A DNA stretch of 64,000 nucleotides from Chiridota heheva. Taxonomy: Eukaryota; Echinodermata; Holothuroidea; Apodida; Chiridotidae. Location of the stretch: contig JAIGNY010002249.1 of assembly GCA_020152595.1 (NCBI GenBank), positions 604,001-668,000 of the forward strand. The letters are read 5' to 3'. Made by a program: the position numbers and the translations under genes. Shown piece by piece: positions 62,482 to 64,000 of this stretch (positions within the stretch are counted from its first letter, which is position 1; each line of letters begins with the position of its first letter). The notes beneath the pieces were generated by a model, which had not been told where the DNA came from, made no database searches, and saw only the letters and a list, made by a program, of their open reading frames with translations.

Positions 62482-62664
62482 CTACTGATATCGCACAGAA
62501 GCGATTTTTGTCTTACGCATACGCTTACGCTAATGCATACGAACACGCGCACATGGAATGTATGAATCACCTAAAATTGATCAAATGACGCATCTTTTAA
62601 ATGGAGCCGAGGGCAAACTTGTTACAGACTGGCATGCCCTCCTCCGCCTTCTTTACAAAGTTAT

Positions 62665-63240
62665 AAAGGATAATTTCAGTGGTCAAGCAAGTTGATCTTA
62701 TATGAAAAAAGACTTTCAGAGAAACAAAATGGTGAAGAAAGTATTCAAAAATCTTATTCCGTGAAGGAGATAATCAAGTTTAAAGCTCTGTATTAGAAGC
62801 TCTGTGTAGAAATTACTGGTATAGTAAGTCTACTATGGAAGTTTGGCACCTACATCCTCACATTCTCAACAATTGTTCATGTATTTGGAAGACAGTTTAT
62901 TTTACTCTTTCATTATTTGAATTATTATATTTTTTAAAACTTTCTTCGGATGGTAAATTGTAAATTACAAGACTCTGTTTTACTTCGTTCCTGGCATATC
63001 TAATAGTTTTTAAGCCACAGGACACAATATGATAGAATACATAAAGAATTTGAGGAATCTAAGGCTGTGATGTCACAACTAGCAGACTAGTCTGATTTCA
63101 ATGATTTGTACACAAATGATACCGAACTTGAAACTTAACCATCTCCTTAACGGAACAAGATATTAAAGTAGTTTCTTCACCATTTTTATTTATTTATTTT
63201 TAATCCTCTTTCAGATAAGATGGACTTGCATGACTCCTAC
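62665..63240. mobile_element. Diverged fold-back MITE
   Basis: The left end AAAGGATAATTTCAGTGGTC and right end TAAGATGGACTTGCATGACTCC mirror each other, as do AAAATCTTATTCCGTGAAGG and CTCCTTAACGGAACAAGATA. The middle matches the diverged copy near 1430-1640 (AGTCTACTATGGAAGTTTGG). No genes are seen from here to 64000. Confidence 0.78.
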
Positions 63241-64000
63241 AATATATGCATTTGTTAAAATAAAACTAAGTCTGTTAAGTATTCACAAGTCTCCTAATCT
63301 TCTTGTTGACAGATTGAAGAAAGTTGTCATATGCAAGCTACCCAAATTTCAACAGTGCCACCTTAATTAGTCCGAGGGAACAAAATGATGATAATTGAGG
63401 CCCTTACCACCTGACCATTGGCTCGCTGGAAATTGAGTGTGAATTTGAAATATGCAGACTGATTTTGAATATTTTCTAACTGATATACAGAGTTGTTGAT
63501 TTTATGCAAAAACCACCCCTTATTTGCTTTAATTTCACATTGTTTTCGAATCATGATCAATACAAAGTACACTAATCCTGATGTAAACATATCCCATTAC
63601 GAGACCTATGATCTATGAATTTCCCATTTCTTTAAAGATCTTGGTGTGAAATTTTCGTGGCTGCAAATTTAAGAAGGAAGAAAGTTCACCAGTAGACCTA
63701 ATGATCTGATATAAAAGTTTAGAAATGTTCATCTGAAGTTGAGGGTAGTTGAGGGAGGAGGGGGCTGGGGTGGGGTATCATTGCTCCTAAGTTACAATGC
63801 TGTCGTACATGCTTACAAAATATGTCAGTCCAAAAACGTGCCCCTTAAATCCTGCTGTGCCCCAAAATTCAAATATCTTCGCCACCACTGGCATATGGTA
63901 CTAAAGACTTTTTTCCTGGTTCATATATTCGCTATAGCTCTTAGATAAAGAAAGCTATATTTTCTGCCCCTTCGCTCCGAGTTCCTTCCGACACCCCTTC

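Overview
This is eukaryotic nuclear DNA from an animal. The whole coding content is one large gene with 29 exons, canonical GT...AG introns, AT-rich introns, and intergenic DNA full of short repeats and dead transposons. The protein type and the style of the repeats suggest a marine invertebrate, possibly an echinoderm or another non-vertebrate deuterostome. I cannot fix the species from the sequence.

Layout. Positions 1-16.6 kb are intergenic: MITE-like and LINE remnants, several minisatellites, a ~530 bp (AT)n tract and a palindromic 28 bp minisatellite. A TATA-like box near 16.68 kb precedes the start codon at 16794. Positions 16794-58132 hold a single plus-strand gene for a giant secreted large-lipid-transfer protein (LLTP) of the apolipophorin / apolipoprotein B branch. 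I traced its exons by reading frame and splice phase: about 5,278 codons once two 1-base frameshifts are allowed for. Polyadenylation signals lie at 58.62 and 58.77 kb. From 58.8 kb to the end the DNA is again intergenic repeats, with a decayed reverse-transcriptase fragment on the minus strand near 62.4 kb.

Protein architecture, N to C: signal peptide; LLTP N-terminal lipid-transfer module (exons 3-10); open beta-sheet regions, including a segment like the apoB/apolipophorin family domain DUF1081 (exons 11-20); one 5.1 kb exon encoding an array of ~35-residue beta-type repeats, seven of which are nearly identical at DNA level; a ~1,400-residue amphipathic helical region very rich in N-glycosylation sequons and partly built of 11-residue repeats; a von Willebrand factor D domain; and a C-terminal vWA-like domain ending in a Cys-rich tail. 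The likely role is a non-exchangeable scaffold of a circulating or yolk lipoprotein particle.

Most notable: the sequon density of the helical region, the homogenised 105 bp coding repeats, the vWA-like tail after vWD, two 1-base frameshifts in an otherwise intact frame, and a 2.4 kb element present as a head-to-tail dimer in intron 2. The two copies of that element differ mostly by small indels. The frameshifts and the indel pattern together point to residual read errors in the assembly. I found no second protein-coding gene and no obviously novel multi-gene system.
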